Origin: Oscillospiraceae bacterium
Lineage (GTDB): Bacteria > Bacillota > Clostridia > Oscillospirales > CAG-272
DNA: 48,278 nt
Direction of reading: 5' to 3'
NCBI GenBank assembly: GCA_015064735.1
Contig: SVRP01000015.1
Span: 1 to 48,278 of the forward strand
Part shown: positions 31,663-40,529 of the stretch, piece by piece
Position numbering within the stretch: position 1 is the first letter of the stretch
Layout of the letters: every line of letters starts with the position of its first letter
The notes under the pieces: model-generated
What the model was told of the DNA's origin: nothing
The model's database searches: none
Seen by the model: the letters and a program-made list of their open reading frames with translations, nothing else
Program-made: the position numbers and the translations under genes

Positions 31663-32343
31663 ATGAAAAAAATATTTGTTATTATATTGTCTTTATTGCT
31701 TTGTGTTACGGTAATATCCTGCCAGAAAGCAGAAAACAAGCAGACCGATTTCTCCGAAAACGCAACTCAGAGCACGGAGTCATCGGATTCTTCCCAAAGC
31801 ACTGACATGATATTTATTGGTCCTATTATTCCCATTGCAAAGATAGATAATATAAATGAATTAAAAAGAATACTTGAACTGTCAGAAGAAAGTGAAGAAA
31901 GCGAATACAGGGAGTTTATCCAAACACATGATATGCTTACTCCTCGGTTTAATCAAACGATAGCTCAAAAATTCTATTCATATATCCAACAGGACGGCAT
32001 GCCACTTGTTAACGGTAAAGCGGAAGAATATGAATTAAGCGTAGAGATTTGTGAAGAATACCCTAACACTTTGATTATGGTTTATAATACAAGTGGAGTC
32101 AAATATAGTTTTAGTTGCAAATACGGTGAAGCATCTGACTTCAATGAACCGGAAGGTCCCCCTGTTGTCGAAAACATTATATTTGACGGACATACCTTTA
32201 ATTTATATAAAATAGGAGAACGACGCTACCATGGACGTTTTGTTGTCGGATCTATGATATTGAACTTTAGTGTTTTTGCTGATAATATAAGCGATATATC
32301 TTTTGATTATTTCTATATAGGTTCTTTAACTGATATAAAATAG
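31663..32343 (+). CDS. Predicted lipoprotein, function unknown (226 aa)
   Basis: Signal peptide MKKIFVIILSLLLCVTVISC with lipobox VISC (Cys20), followed by a Ser/Thr/Gln/Asp-rich spacer of about 30 residues, then an acidic folded region (NINELKRILELSEESEESEY). AAAGGAGG precedes the ATG. It is the third lipoprotein directly downstream of the same leader module. The SEESEYREFIQTHDM stretch and the late GSMIL string recall SEAEYTDFLNSNEMP and GSMLL in the lipoprotein at 8089, hinting at distant homology. No named domain is recognised. Confidence 0.8.
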   Translation: MKKIFVIILSLLLCVTVISCQKAENKQTDFSENATQSTESSDSSQSTDMIFIGPIIPIAKIDNINELKRILELSEESEESEYREFIQTHDMLTPRFNQTIAQKFYSYIQQDGMPLVNGKAEEYELSVEICEEYPNTLIMVYNTSGVKYSFSCKYGEASDFNEPEGPPVVENIIFDGHTFNLYKIGERRYHGRFVVGSMILNFSVFADNISDISFDYFYIGSLTDIK

Positions 32344-32350
32344 CAAAAAA

Positions 32351-32386
32351 CGTGGGCGGGCTCAAACGAGACCGCCCGTGCTTTTT
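32351..32386. terminator. Terminator between convergent lipoprotein and radical SAM genes
   Basis: GGGCGG/CCGCCC stem with an inner CTC-AAAC-GAG stem and CTTTTTA on the plus strand. It sits between the stop codons of the two convergent genes. Confidence 0.7.
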
Positions 32387-33350
32387 ACTGTATTCTCTTT
32401 CCCTGCCAAGAATTTCTCTCGAAAAGGAGCTTATCTATATCGTTTATAACAGACACCTTTTTTCTGCTCCATTCGGGAGCTAAAAGGTCGGCTGCCATGC
32501 CGTCGCCCGTCAGTCTTGCTATTACAATATCCTCGGGCAGAAGCTCTATTGCGTCGGCAACAAGACGTACGTATCTTTCTTTTGTAAGGGGCTCGTATTC
32601 TCCCCTTTCGTACATCTGCGCCATAACCGTCCCCTTTATTACGTGGAGCAGGTGGATTTTCACCTGATCGGGGTGCAATTTTGCTACGTCCTTTACGGTA
32701 TTCATCATATCCTCGTCGGTCTCGTTTGGAAGTCCGAAAATTATATGAACGCATATATTTATTTTGGGAGAAGCCTCTCTCAATCTGCGAAAGCCCTCGC
32801 AAAAGCAAGCGAAATCGTGTCCTCTGTTAATTGTTTTTGCGGTCCCGTCATTTGAGCTTTGAAGCCCAAGCTCTACGGTAAGCGTCGTTCTCTCGGCAAT
32901 TTCTGCAAGATATTCGGGAATTTCTCCGTCAAGGCAGTCGGCTCTTGTTGCTATATTCATGCCGACCACACCGTCAAGAGCTAACGCTTCCTCGTATACC
33001 GCCTTCAATTTTTCAAGGGGAGCGTAAGTATTTGTATGTGCCTGAAAATACGGAATAGCTCTCTCGGTACTCCATTTTGAGGAGAGCTTTTCCTTCACCC
33101 TCATATATTGCTCCGAAATACTCAATGTTGCCTGCTCCGCAAAATCTCCGCTTCCTCTGTCCGAGCAATAAATGCATCCGCCTCTTGCGCACCTGCCGTC
33201 AATATTCGGACAGGTAAAGCCCGCGTCAAGAGGTATCTTTGCGCACTTGCCGCCAAAGGTCTTGCGAAGATAATAATCGTAGGTATAATACCGTTTGTTG
33301 CTATCGGTATATTTGTATGGGTTATTGCTTCTTTGGGTTGTTTTTTTCAT
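32385..33350 (-). CDS. Radical SAM protein, YhcC/TIGR01212 family
   Basis: 321 aa. The Fe-S motif region reads CPNIDGRCARGGCIYCSDRGSGDF: the radical SAM Cys residues in the spacing and context of the YhcC (TIGR01212) family. YFQAHTNTYAPLEKLKAVYEEAL, VELGLQSSNDGTAKTINRGHDF and CVHIIFGLPNETDEDMMNT are further family blocks. The reaction of YhcC-type enzymes is not established. It is cytoplasmic, with no membrane segment. The gene lies 50 bp beyond the aminotransferase stop on the same strand, but a strong terminator separates them and I see no promoter of its own. Confidence 0.88.
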   Translation of the reverse strand: MKKTTQRSNNPYKYTDSNKRYYTYDYYLRKTFGGKCAKIPLDAGFTCPNIDGRCARGGCIYCSDRGSGDFAEQATLSISEQYMRVKEKLSSKWSTERAIPYFQAHTNTYAPLEKLKAVYEEALALDGVVGMNIATRADCLDGEIPEYLAEIAERTTLTVELGLQSSNDGTAKTINRGHDFACFCEGFRRLREASPKINICVHIIFGLPNETDEDMMNTVKDVAKLHPDQVKIHLLHVIKGTVMAQMYERGEYEPLTKERYVRLVADAIELLPEDIVIARLTGDGMAADLLAPEWSRKKVSVINDIDKLLFERNSWQGKRIQ

Positions 33351-33365
33351 ATCCGTCTCTTTTCA

Positions 33366-33398
33366 AAAAAGGGAAAACCGCATTGGTTTTCCCTTTTT
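33366..33398 (-). terminator. Intrinsic terminator of the aminotransferase gene
   Basis: A 14-bp stem (AAAAAGGGAAAACC with its complement) and a 5-nt loop, with U-runs in both orientations, located just after the stop codon. Confidence 0.8.
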
Positions 33399-33401
33399 AA
33401 T

Positions 33402-34682
33402 TTAAGCCAAAAGCTTTTCTATTGCCGAAAGTCTTACGCAAAGGGTAAGAACCTTCATTGCGCTTCTCAGATCCTCCTCCGAGGGGAAGGAGGGCGCAAT
33501 TCTTATATTGCTGTCATCGGGGTCTATTCCATAGGGATAGGTTGCTCCAACAGTTGTGAGAACAACACCTGCCTCACTGCAAAGAGCGTAGGTTCTCTTT
33601 GCACAGCCGTTCATAGTATAAAGGCTCACAAAATATCCGCCCTTAGGATTGGTCCATCTTGCGGCACCCGTATCGCCAAGATCCTCGTTGAGGACCTCCT
33701 GAACTATATCAAACTTGGGACGGAGAAGCTTTGCAAGCTTCATCATATGCTTATTTACGTTCTCAGCGGTCTTGAAGTATTTAACATGGCGGAGCTGATT
33801 AAGCTTGTCATGTCCTATGGTCTGAATAGCCATTATCTTCTTAATCTGCGCTACGTTTTCGGGAGATGCCGCAATAATCGCAACACCCGCGCCGGGATAG
33901 GTTATCTTTGAGGTAGAAGCAAAGTAGAATACTCTGTTATAGTTACCCGCCTCACGGCAAGCCTCGAAGATGTCAAGAAGCCTATCTCCTCCCTCCTCAT
34001 AAAGCTCGTGAATAACGTACGCGTTATCCCAGAAGATTCTGAAGTCGGGGGCTGCGGTCTTCATAGCAGCAAGGCGGCGGACAGTCTCATCGGAATAGGT
34101 ATATCCGTCGGGGTTGGAATACTTGGGGTTACACCAGATACCCTTGATCGATGCGTCGGACGCAACAAGAGCCTCGACCTCGTCCATATCGGGACCTGTG
34201 GGGGTCATTTTTACAGGGATAAGGTTAAATCCGAGAGATTCGGTAACTGCGAAATGGCGGTCATATCCGGGGCAAGGACAAAGGAAGGAAAGCTTTTCTT
34301 CCTTGCACCAAGGACGCTCACTGCCTACGACACCGTATATAAGCGCGCGTGCCACTGCATCATACATAAGATTAAGAGATGCGTTTCCGCCTATTATTAT
34401 ATTTTCCACGGGAATACCGAGAAGATCACTAAAGAGCTTTTTTGCCTCGGGAAGTCCGTCAACAATACCGTAGTTACGGCAGTCAAATCCGGCTTCGCTG
34501 AAGCAATCCTCGTCCCTTGAAAGGACGGTCAGCATATCGGTCATAATATCAAGCTGTGTTCGTCCGGGCTTTCCTCTCGAAAGGTCAAGCTGTAATCCCT
34601 TTGCCTTTATCTCCTCATATTCCTTTGCAAGGCGGCTCTGTTCTGCCAGAAGCTCTTCCCTGCTCATCTGCTGGTAATTCAT
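33402..34682 (-). CDS. Aspartate aminotransferase, class Ic (PF12897-type)
   Basis: A fold-type I PLP enzyme of 426 aa. The opening [35 protein letters not shown], the [22 protein letters not shown] block and [11 protein letters not shown] are characteristic of the Ic subgroup found in Clostridia and actinobacteria. These interconvert aspartate/2-oxoglutarate and oxaloacetate/glutamate. The PLP lysine is in [13 protein letters not shown], the Asn/Asp pair in [15 protein letters not shown] and IFWDNAY, and the late Arg in [10 protein letters not shown]. The start is the ATG at 34682, with GGAGGAG upstream; a longer upstream frame is discarded. It has its own promoter. Confidence 0.9.
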   Translation of the reverse strand: MNYQQMSREELLAEQSRLAKEYEEIKAKGLQLDLSRGKPGRTQLDIMTDMLTVLSRDEDCFSEAGFDCRNYGIVDGLPEAKKLFSDLLGIPVENIIIGGNASLNLMYDAVARALIYGVVGSERPWCKEEKLSFLCPCPGYDRHFAVTESLGFNLIPVKMTPTGPDMDEVEALVASDASIKGIWCNPKYSNPDGYTYSDETVRRLAAMKTAAPDFRIFWDNAYVIHELYEEGGDRLLDIFEACREAGNYNRVFYFASTSKITYPGAGVAIIAASPENVAQIKKIMAIQTIGHDKLNQLRHVKYFKTAENVNKHMMKLAKLLRPKFDIVQEVLNEDLGDTGAARWTNPKGGYFVSLYTMNGCAKRTYALCSEAGVVLTTVGATYPYGIDPDDSNIRIAPSFPSEEDLRSAMKVLTLCVRLSAIEKLLA

Positions 34683-34723
34683 ATTCTCCTCCGAAGATCG
34701 CAATTCATTTTTACATCCTGTAT

Positions 34724-34752
34724 ATTTTATCACAACGGCAGAAAAAATGCAA
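34724..34752 (-). promoter_or_regulatory. Sigma-A promoter for the aminotransferase gene
   Basis: TTGCAT, a 17-bp spacer and TAAAAT on the minus strand, about 42 bp before the start codon. Confidence 0.72.
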
Positions 34753-34786
34753 GAACTATTTTTCTATTTTGCAAAATATTAACCGT

Positions 34787-37216
34787 TTATTCACAATTAT
34801 CGGTGTTTTCCCAAAATCTACGCATAATCTCAGCAAGAGAACGTGCATTTCCGGTATATTTAACGTTTTCCCAATGAGCAGGAAACAGCGCTCTGTACTT
34901 ACCGTCGGCATATCTGTCGTCAACAAGAACGGCAACACCTCGGTCTCCCTCTCGGCGGATGACACGCCCCACCGCCTGAAGTACTCGGTTCATTCCGGGA
35001 TAGGTATAGGCATAGTCGTAGCCCTGACCCATGGTGTTATCAAAATATTCCATAATTATATTTCTTTCGTTTGAAAGAGCGGGAATCCCCACACCGAAAA
35101 TTATAGAGCCTATAAGGCGGCTTCCGGGGAGGTCAACTCCCTCTGAAAAGGCTCCGCCAAGAACGCAAAAGCCTACACGCAAATGATCGGTATCGTCCTT
35201 AAATTCGGAAAGGAATCTTTCTTTTTCGGAGACACCCATTCCCTTACTCTGCACTACGGTTTCGACCTTGGGGTATTTCCTTTTGAAAATGTCAAGAACA
35301 CCGTCAAGGCACTCGTAGGACGGAAAATACGCAATATAGTTTCCATGCCTTGAGCTCACGGTTGCGGCTATCACAGTTGCGTATTTTGCGTAATTCTTCT
35401 TTCTGTCCTCAGATCTTACACTGAGGTAATCGACCACCGACACACAGAGGTTTTCGGTAGGAAATGGCGAGGGCAACGAAATACTCTCCGTATTTTTCCT
35501 GCCTCCAAGAACGTCGCAAAAATATTCGGGCGGCGTAAGGGTCGCCGAAAACAGCACGCTTGCGGTTGCTCTGTTCAAAAGTCCGTTCATTGTAGGCGAG
35601 GGGTCAAGGCAATAGGTCTTTACTGTCAAATCTCCGCCGAACAGTTCAACATAGCACAAAAATCCCGTACCGAAATACTCGTTTACAGAAAGATATTTTC
35701 GAATATCCGAGGAAATAGCATATATTTCACCGCTCATTGGATGTTCCATATTTTTCTTTAACCAGCCGTCGCATTTTTTCCGTAATATATCAAGCTCATT
35801 ATTAAAATGCTCAAGGGGGGATTTACTTATATAAAATCCCTGCTCGTTTCCGTCGGCATCCTTTGTCATGCTATCCTTACAGAGCTTGCGAAGTCGGTTC
35901 ATAGACATAAACAACGCATCTGCCGAAGCCTTAAGCTCGCTGTCAACTGCGCCGACGGTTTGACAAAGCTCGCCTATTTTTGAGCGTTTAAGCTCTGCCG
36001 AATACATATCTCTCGCTCTGTCGGCAAGATTATGAGCCTCATCGATAAGAAACGTATATTTATCTTTTTTGCCCTCATCTGAAAAGTATCTTCTGAAATA
36101 TACCGATGGATCAAAAGCATAGTTATAGTCGCAAATAATTACGTCGCAATACTCCGAGAGGTCCAAGGAAAGCTCGTAAGCGCAGACCGAGTATTTTCTT
36201 GCGGTTTCGGTAATAAGAGTTCTCGGATATCCGTTATGGGTGGAAAGAAGCTCGTCGAGCGCCTCACCCGATTTTTCATAATATCCCCTTGCATAAGGAC
36301 AGTCTACGGGATTACACGGACTCTTTACTCCCGAAATTTCCCTTAAATGCGGACAAGCGCATATCTGTTCCTTGGCGGTTATAACGACGGTGCGAAGAGG
36401 AACTCCGGAATTAAAGAGTCTTGCAGCTGCGGCGTATGCTTCGCGCCTTGTACTTGCCTTTGCAGTAAGATAGAATATTTTATCGGTATATCCCTCGCCA
36501 AGCGCTCTTACCGCGGGATAAAGAGACGACATGGTTTTACCCGTGCCCGTGGGAGCTTCAATAAATATCCTCTTACCCCTCTTTATTGCCGAGAAGCTTT
36601 CGCGTATCATCATTTCCTGACCCTCGCGAAGCTCGGGATATGGAAATTTCGCGTTCAGCGCCAAAGGCTTTAATCTTTCTTCCTTTTGCACGAGCACAGA
36701 CGCTCTTACCTTTATTTTCGAAAGCAATCCAAAATAAAAATCCTTAAGCTCATCAACGCCAAGTCTGTATCTGAAGTATCTTGTTTTTTTATTTTCGGTA
36801 TTATAGTATGTTATTCTGCATCTTACCGACGTAAGCCCGTCTCTTACGCAAAGAAAGTAGGCAAAGCATTTCATTCTTCCTACAAGAGCTCCTGAGGGCT
36901 GCATTGAAAACTCGTAATTTCCCACACAGGCAACAGTATCAGCCTCTACGCTTCCGTCTGCGCTTCGTATGATTCCGTCCGCCTTTTCACTGACTGTAAA
37001 ATAAATGTCCCCCAGCTTTACCGTGTTAGTGAACTCCACCTCTGTATTATAAAATCCCTCCGCCTCGGATTGCAGTACCTTGAGGACCCTTGCTCTGTCA
37101 TCCGACTTACCAAAGGGTCTCTGTCTGTAACCACCGATATCTCCCGACGCGCAGGATATATTACACAGCTCTTCCACGTTAAGCTCCACCGAGCAGGTTT
37201 CTTTATTATATCTCAT
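34787..37216 (-). CDS. DinG/XPD-type Fe-S superfamily 2 DNA helicase
   Basis: An 809-aa ATP-dependent 5'-to-3' helicase. After an N-terminal region of about 190 residues come Walker A APTGTGKT (221-228), then a four-Cys Fe-S insert (Cys286, 288, 301 and 306, in CACPH...CNPVDCPYARGYY). The DEAH box is in FLIDEAHNLADRA, and the late helicase motif is QAVGRVIRREGDRG. Such enzymes unwind damaged or structured DNA and R-loops. The N-terminal 190 residues (about 1-185, SMQPSGALVGRMKCFAYFLC...) resemble the PD-(D/E)XK-like extension seen in some clostridial DinG-like proteins, but I could not find catalytic residues by eye. AAGGAGG precedes the ATG. Confidence 0.9.
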   Translation of the reverse strand: MRYNKETCSVELNVEELCNISCASGDIGGYRQRPFGKSDDRARVLKVLQSEAEGFYNTEVEFTNTVKLGDIYFTVSEKADGIIRSADGSVEADTVACVGNYEFSMQPSGALVGRMKCFAYFLCVRDGLTSVRCRITYYNTENKKTRYFRYRLGVDELKDFYFGLLSKIKVRASVLVQKEERLKPLALNAKFPYPELREGQEMMIRESFSAIKRGKRIFIEAPTGTGKTMSSLYPAVRALGEGYTDKIFYLTAKASTRREAYAAAARLFNSGVPLRTVVITAKEQICACPHLREISGVKSPCNPVDCPYARGYYEKSGEALDELLSTHNGYPRTLITETARKYSVCAYELSLDLSEYCDVIICDYNYAFDPSVYFRRYFSDEGKKDKYTFLIDEAHNLADRARDMYSAELKRSKIGELCQTVGAVDSELKASADALFMSMNRLRKLCKDSMTKDADGNEQGFYISKSPLEHFNNELDILRKKCDGWLKKNMEHPMSGEIYAISSDIRKYLSVNEYFGTGFLCYVELFGGDLTVKTYCLDPSPTMNGLLNRATASVLFSATLTPPEYFCDVLGGRKNTESISLPSPFPTENLCVSVVDYLSVRSEDRKKNYAKYATVIAATVSSRHGNYIAYFPSYECLDGVLDIFKRKYPKVETVVQSKGMGVSEKERFLSEFKDDTDHLRVGFCVLGGAFSEGVDLPGSRLIGSIIFGVGIPALSNERNIIMEYFDNTMGQGYDYAYTYPGMNRVLQAVGRVIRREGDRGVAVLVDDRYADGKYRALFPAHWENVKYTGNARSLAEIMRRFWENTDNCE

Positions 37217-37256
37217 TAGCGTCCTCCTTTCGTCGGGATAATCTCATATACACTAT

Positions 37257-37286
37257 ATTATATCATCTTTCGGTATGCTTCGTCAA
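37257..37286 (-). promoter_or_regulatory. Sigma-A promoter for the helicase gene
   Basis: TTGACG, an 18-bp spacer and TATAAT on the minus strand, about 40 bp before the helicase start. Confidence 0.7.
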
Positions 37287-37324
37287 CAGCTTTTTGGGCA
37301 AAGAAATTTCCATAATTTTAGGGG

Positions 37325-37353
37325 TTACATTTTTTGCTCCGAAAGATTATAAT
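37325..37353 (+). promoter_or_regulatory. Probable promoter for mecA
   Basis: TTACAT (37325-37330), a 17-bp spacer and TATAAT (37348-37353). Its position implies a transcript start near 37360, which excludes any start codon before that and supports the GTG at 37393. Confidence 0.6.
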
Positions 37354-37392
37354 GTAAATAGAAATCCCAAAGACGAATTACGGAGGCTAACC

Positions 37393-38004
37393 GTGGAATT
37401 TATCCGCATAAACGATTTCAAGCTCAAGGTCATGCTGAACAAGAGCGATCTGGATGAATTTGATATAAAAACCGATGAGCTTGACTATTCAAACACAGAA
37501 ACAAAACGAATGTTCTGGGATATTATCGGCCGCGCCAAAAAAGCAGTAGGCTTTTGCTGCGACGGAATGAAGGTACTAGTTCAGCTCTATTCATCAAGAG
37601 ACGGAGGCTGTGAGATGTTTGTTTCAAAGCTTGAAAAGGCCGTTAGATCTTCTGATGATGACGACGAGCAAAGCCTTTGCTACAAGCCCCTTTACAAGAA
37701 AACAGTAAGTGAATCCCGCACCGGCGCATTCTCATTTGAATCTCTTGAATGGCTCATTTCGGTATGCCGTCGGCTTTTTGGAATAGGCTATTCCGAAAAG
37801 AGCTCAGCCTTTGCGGGAGATGACGGAAAATTCTATCTTTTCCTTGACGGACTTGACGCAACCGGATATTTCCCTCTCGACGAATATTCCTTTATAAACG
37901 AATACGGCATTCCTGAAAACGCGGAGGCTATTCAAAGCTTTCTTTACGAGCACGGAAGGATCATTCGCAAGGACGATGCCGTAAAAATTCTTTCCATGCT
38001 ATAA
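37393..38004 (+). CDS. mecA: ClpC adaptor protein MecA (GTG start)
   Basis: 203 aa. MecA-family adaptors bind ClpC, drive its oligomerisation and deliver substrates for ClpCP proteolysis. The N-terminus VEFIRINDFKLKVMLNKSDLDEFDI parallels Bacillus MecA, and LFWD-like MFWDIIGRAKKAVGF is present. A Glu/Asp/Ser-rich linker (about 87-105) joins to the C-terminal ClpC-binding domain (about 120-203). The start is GTG at 37393, with CGGAGG six bases ahead; a longer TTG-initiated frame begins upstream of the promoter and is rejected. clpC lies 2.5 kb downstream on the same strand, consistent with the partnership. Confidence 0.85.
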   Translation: MEFIRINDFKLKVMLNKSDLDEFDIKTDELDYSNTETKRMFWDIIGRAKKAVGFCCDGMKVLVQLYSSRDGGCEMFVSKLEKAVRSSDDDDEQSLCYKPLYKKTVSESRTGAFSFESLEWLISVCRRLFGIGYSEKSSAFAGDDGKFYLFLDGLDATGYFPLDEYSFINEYGIPENAEAIQSFLYEHGRIIRKDDAVKILSML

Positions 38005-38075
38005 CACACCTCCGCGCCCCCTTTTGCATATACTGTCATACCAAATAAATATAATACATAGAAAGGATCAGGTAT

Positions 38076-38477
38076 ATGAACAACGAATCATCCTCCGTAG
38101 GTTATATTACGGTTATGGTATCCACAGCGAGGGGCGCAATTCCATTAGAGGGCGCCATAGTTAATATCCGAAATGACGATATTGAAAACAGTGAAATTAT
38201 ATTTTCTCTTCTGTCGGACCGAGACGGAAAAACACCTAAGGTAGCTCTTACAACACCGCCAAGGGAAAACTCGGACACCCCCGGCGGAGATCCTGCATTT
38301 TCAACCTACAACATAGACGTATTCAAGGAGGGGTATATTCCCCTTTTCTTCCACAACGTGCCTATTTTCCCCGAAGTGATATCTATTCAGCCTGCGGTCA
38401 TGGTGCCTGCGGATACCGTTCCCTACGAGGGAGATGGCACAAATATTCAGGGCTATCCGCAATCGACTCTTGAGTGA
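38076..38477 (+). CDS. Small protein with carboxypeptidase-regulatory-like fold, first of three envelope/spore genes
   Basis: 133 aa, no signal peptide or membrane helix. VGYITVMVSTARGAIPLEGAIVNIR and FSTYNIDVFKEGYIPLFFHNVPIFP look like the beta-sandwich repeats of carboxypeptidase-regulatory-like domains, where a 'GA-V' strand is followed by a Y-x-V-x-x-x-G-Y turn. GAAAGGAT precedes the ATG. It ends nine bases before the SpoIID-like gene, so it is almost certainly co-transcribed with it. It may be an accessory or assembly protein for the peptidoglycan-binding partners; that is inference from position. Confidence 0.65.
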   Translation: MNNESSSVGYITVMVSTARGAIPLEGAIVNIRNDDIENSEIIFSLLSDRDGKTPKVALTTPPRENSDTPGGDPAFSTYNIDVFKEGYIPLFFHNVPIFPEVISIQPAVMVPADTVPYEGDGTNIQGYPQSTLE

Positions 38478-38486
38478 GGTATACCT

Positions 38487-39884
38487 ATGAACGCAAATAT
38501 CCCGTTTATTCCCGAAACTATTACGGTTCATCTCGGTGCGCCAAATGCGGACGCGGAAAACGTAACATTGCCATTTGTAGAATATATTTCAAACGTAGCT
38601 TCAAGCGAGATATTCCCAACCTGGCCCGAAAGTGCTATCAGAGCCAATATATACGCACAGATATCCTTTGCCCTTAACAGAGTTTACACCGAGTATTACC
38701 GTACGCGTGGCTACGATTTTGACATTACAAATTCAACGGCATTCGACCAATACTTCGTAAAGGACAGAGATTTTTTTGAGAATATCGTGGAGATAGTCAA
38801 CGAGATATTCGACAATTATCTTGTAAGACGCGGAAACATTGAGCCTCTTTTCGCCCAATACTGCGACGGAAGCCGGGTACAGTGCGAGGGACTTTCACAG
38901 TGGGGCACTGTTCAGCTCGCAAATCAAGGCTACACTCCTTATGAAATACTTCAGTATTACTACGGCGACGATATAGATATCGTGCAAAACGCGCCTATTA
39001 TGGGTATTAGCTCAAGCTATCCCGGCAGACTTTTATCGGTCGGCACGGCGGGCGACGACGTAAGACAGATACAGATACGTCTTAACCGCATTTCCGACAA
39101 TTATCCATCTATACCAAAAATTGCGCTCCCGGACGGAGTTTTCTCGTTTGATACCGAGGACGCAGTGCGAAGATTTCAGGAAATATTTTCTTTGACTCCC
39201 GACGGAGTTATCGGAAAATCCACGTGGTATGCCATTCAGTTTATTTACAACGCCGTCAAACGTCTCAACGAGCTTGACTCCGAGGGAATTAAGCTTTCTG
39301 ACGTAACAAAACAGTTTACAGAATCTATCGGTCTTGGAGACAGCGGCACTGAGGTGCTTAACGTACAGTATTTTCTTTCCTATCTTTCGGCTTTTTTCAG
39401 CACTGTTCCCAACGTGGCAATCGACGGCATCTTCGGGGAGGAAACCGCTAATGCCGTAAGAGCCTTTCAGCGAACCTTTGACCTACCAATTACGGGTAAC
39501 GTAGACGTTTCCACATGGGACGTTCTTTATAAGACGTATCTTGGATTTGTCGAAACCATTCCGTTTAAATATATTGAAGGCAATGTTCTTCCCTATCCCG
39601 GTGTTCCCTTGCGTATAGGCTCAAACGACGACAGCGTGCGGGTTCTTCAGGAATATCTTAATTACATTTCCACATTTATTCCCGAAATTCCATCAGTAAA
39701 TGTAACAGGATATTTCGGTACACAGACACAAAATTCTGTTATCGCTTTTCAGGATTACGCAGGCATCTCTCCAACCGGAACCGTAGCAAGTATAACGTGG
39801 GCGGCTATTGCCGACCTTTACGGCGATCTTTATAACGGAACCCGACTTAATGAGGGACAATATCCCGGATACGCCATCGAATAA
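38487..39884 (+). CDS. SpoIID-like protein with multiple peptidoglycan-binding repeats
   Basis: 465 aa. Residues about 20-180 match the SpoIID/LytB layout: VEYISNVASSEIFPTWPESAIRANIYAQISFALNRVY holds the conserved Glu, and CEGLSQWGTVQLANQGYTPYEILQYYYG resembles the SpoIID 'GMSQWGA...Y' block. Three PG_binding_1 repeats follow (about 185-255, 275-355 and 375-455), each ending like DGVFSFDTEDAVRRFQEIFSLTPDGVIGKSTW. SpoIID is a glycan-strand lytic enzyme in engulfment. This protein has no signal peptide or membrane helix, so it may act from the mother cell or on the spore. It is the middle gene of three. Confidence 0.8.
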   Translation: MNANIPFIPETITVHLGAPNADAENVTLPFVEYISNVASSEIFPTWPESAIRANIYAQISFALNRVYTEYYRTRGYDFDITNSTAFDQYFVKDRDFFENIVEIVNEIFDNYLVRRGNIEPLFAQYCDGSRVQCEGLSQWGTVQLANQGYTPYEILQYYYGDDIDIVQNAPIMGISSSYPGRLLSVGTAGDDVRQIQIRLNRISDNYPSIPKIALPDGVFSFDTEDAVRRFQEIFSLTPDGVIGKSTWYAIQFIYNAVKRLNELDSEGIKLSDVTKQFTESIGLGDSGTEVLNVQYFLSYLSAFFSTVPNVAIDGIFGEETANAVRAFQRTFDLPITGNVDVSTWDVLYKTYLGFVETIPFKYIEGNVLPYPGVPLRIGSNDDSVRVLQEYLNYISTFIPEIPSVNVTGYFGTQTQNSVIAFQDYAGISPTGTVASITWAAIADLYGDLYNGTRLNEGQYPGYAIE

Positions 39885-39893
39885 GGAGATACT

Positions 39894-40427
39894 ATGACCG
39901 ACCACCCAACATACAGCGATGCGGTTATGAATCTGCAACGCTACCTAAGAAGATTAGTTATATTTGAAACCGACCGGAATATCCGTACGGTACCCATAGA
40001 CGGAATATTCGGAGAACGCACAAAGGAAGCGCTCATAGAATACCAAAGAACGAGAGGTCTGCCCATAACGGGAAGAACGGAAAAGCTTACGTGGGATACC
40101 CTTTTTGCCGAATACGAAAGAGATATACGTACAAACGACCGCAGAATGTTTCCCGACTTCTTCCCCACGTCGCCAAAGAACTATCAGACAGAATTCGGTG
40201 AGGAGAGCGCGTTTATAAAAATCCTGCAGTTTATTCTCCACGAGCTGAGGATTTCCTTCGACTCCCTACCGCCCTTTGAGCAAAACGGAATATTTGACGG
40301 CGATACTTCTCTTGCCGTTAAAGAGTTCCAACGCATACACATGCTCCCCATTACCGGGAGAGTAAACAGAGACACCTGGAATGCCATCTCCGATGCGTAT
40401 AACGCATACGCCCGAAATACCTATTAA
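39894..40427 (+). CDS. Peptidoglycan-binding protein with two PG_binding_1 repeats
   Basis: 177 aa made almost entirely of two PG_binding_1 modules. The first is about residues 10-80 (VPIDGIFGERTKEALIEYQRTRGLPITGRTEKLTWDTL), the second about 100-170 (QNGIFDGDTSLAVKEFQRIHMLPITGRVNRDTWNAI). There is no catalytic domain and no export signal. AAGGAG lies five bases before the ATG, nine bases after the preceding gene. It is probably a partner or anchor of the SpoIID-like protein. Confidence 0.85.
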   Translation: MTDHPTYSDAVMNLQRYLRRLVIFETDRNIRTVPIDGIFGERTKEALIEYQRTRGLPITGRTEKLTWDTLFAEYERDIRTNDRRMFPDFFPTSPKNYQTEFGEESAFIKILQFILHELRISFDSLPPFEQNGIFDGDTSLAVKEFQRIHMLPITGRVNRDTWNAISDAYNAYARNTY

Positions 40428-40529
40428 CGTTTTATCAGTCTTGCGTCATTTTATGAGATTTCGGTTTATTTTTTCGACTTCGAGGCAATAATCATAAAAA
40501 CAGCCAAGAGTAATAAGAGGTCATTTTAT

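Noticed and set aside
33108-33911. 267-codon plus-strand frame spanning the radical SAM and aminotransferase genes
   Set aside because: Crosses a strong terminator hairpin and two conserved genes on the other strand.
37294-37392. Upstream extension of MecA from a TTG
   Set aside because: It starts before the predicted promoter; the GTG at 37393 has a proper ribosome site and aligns with the family N-terminus.
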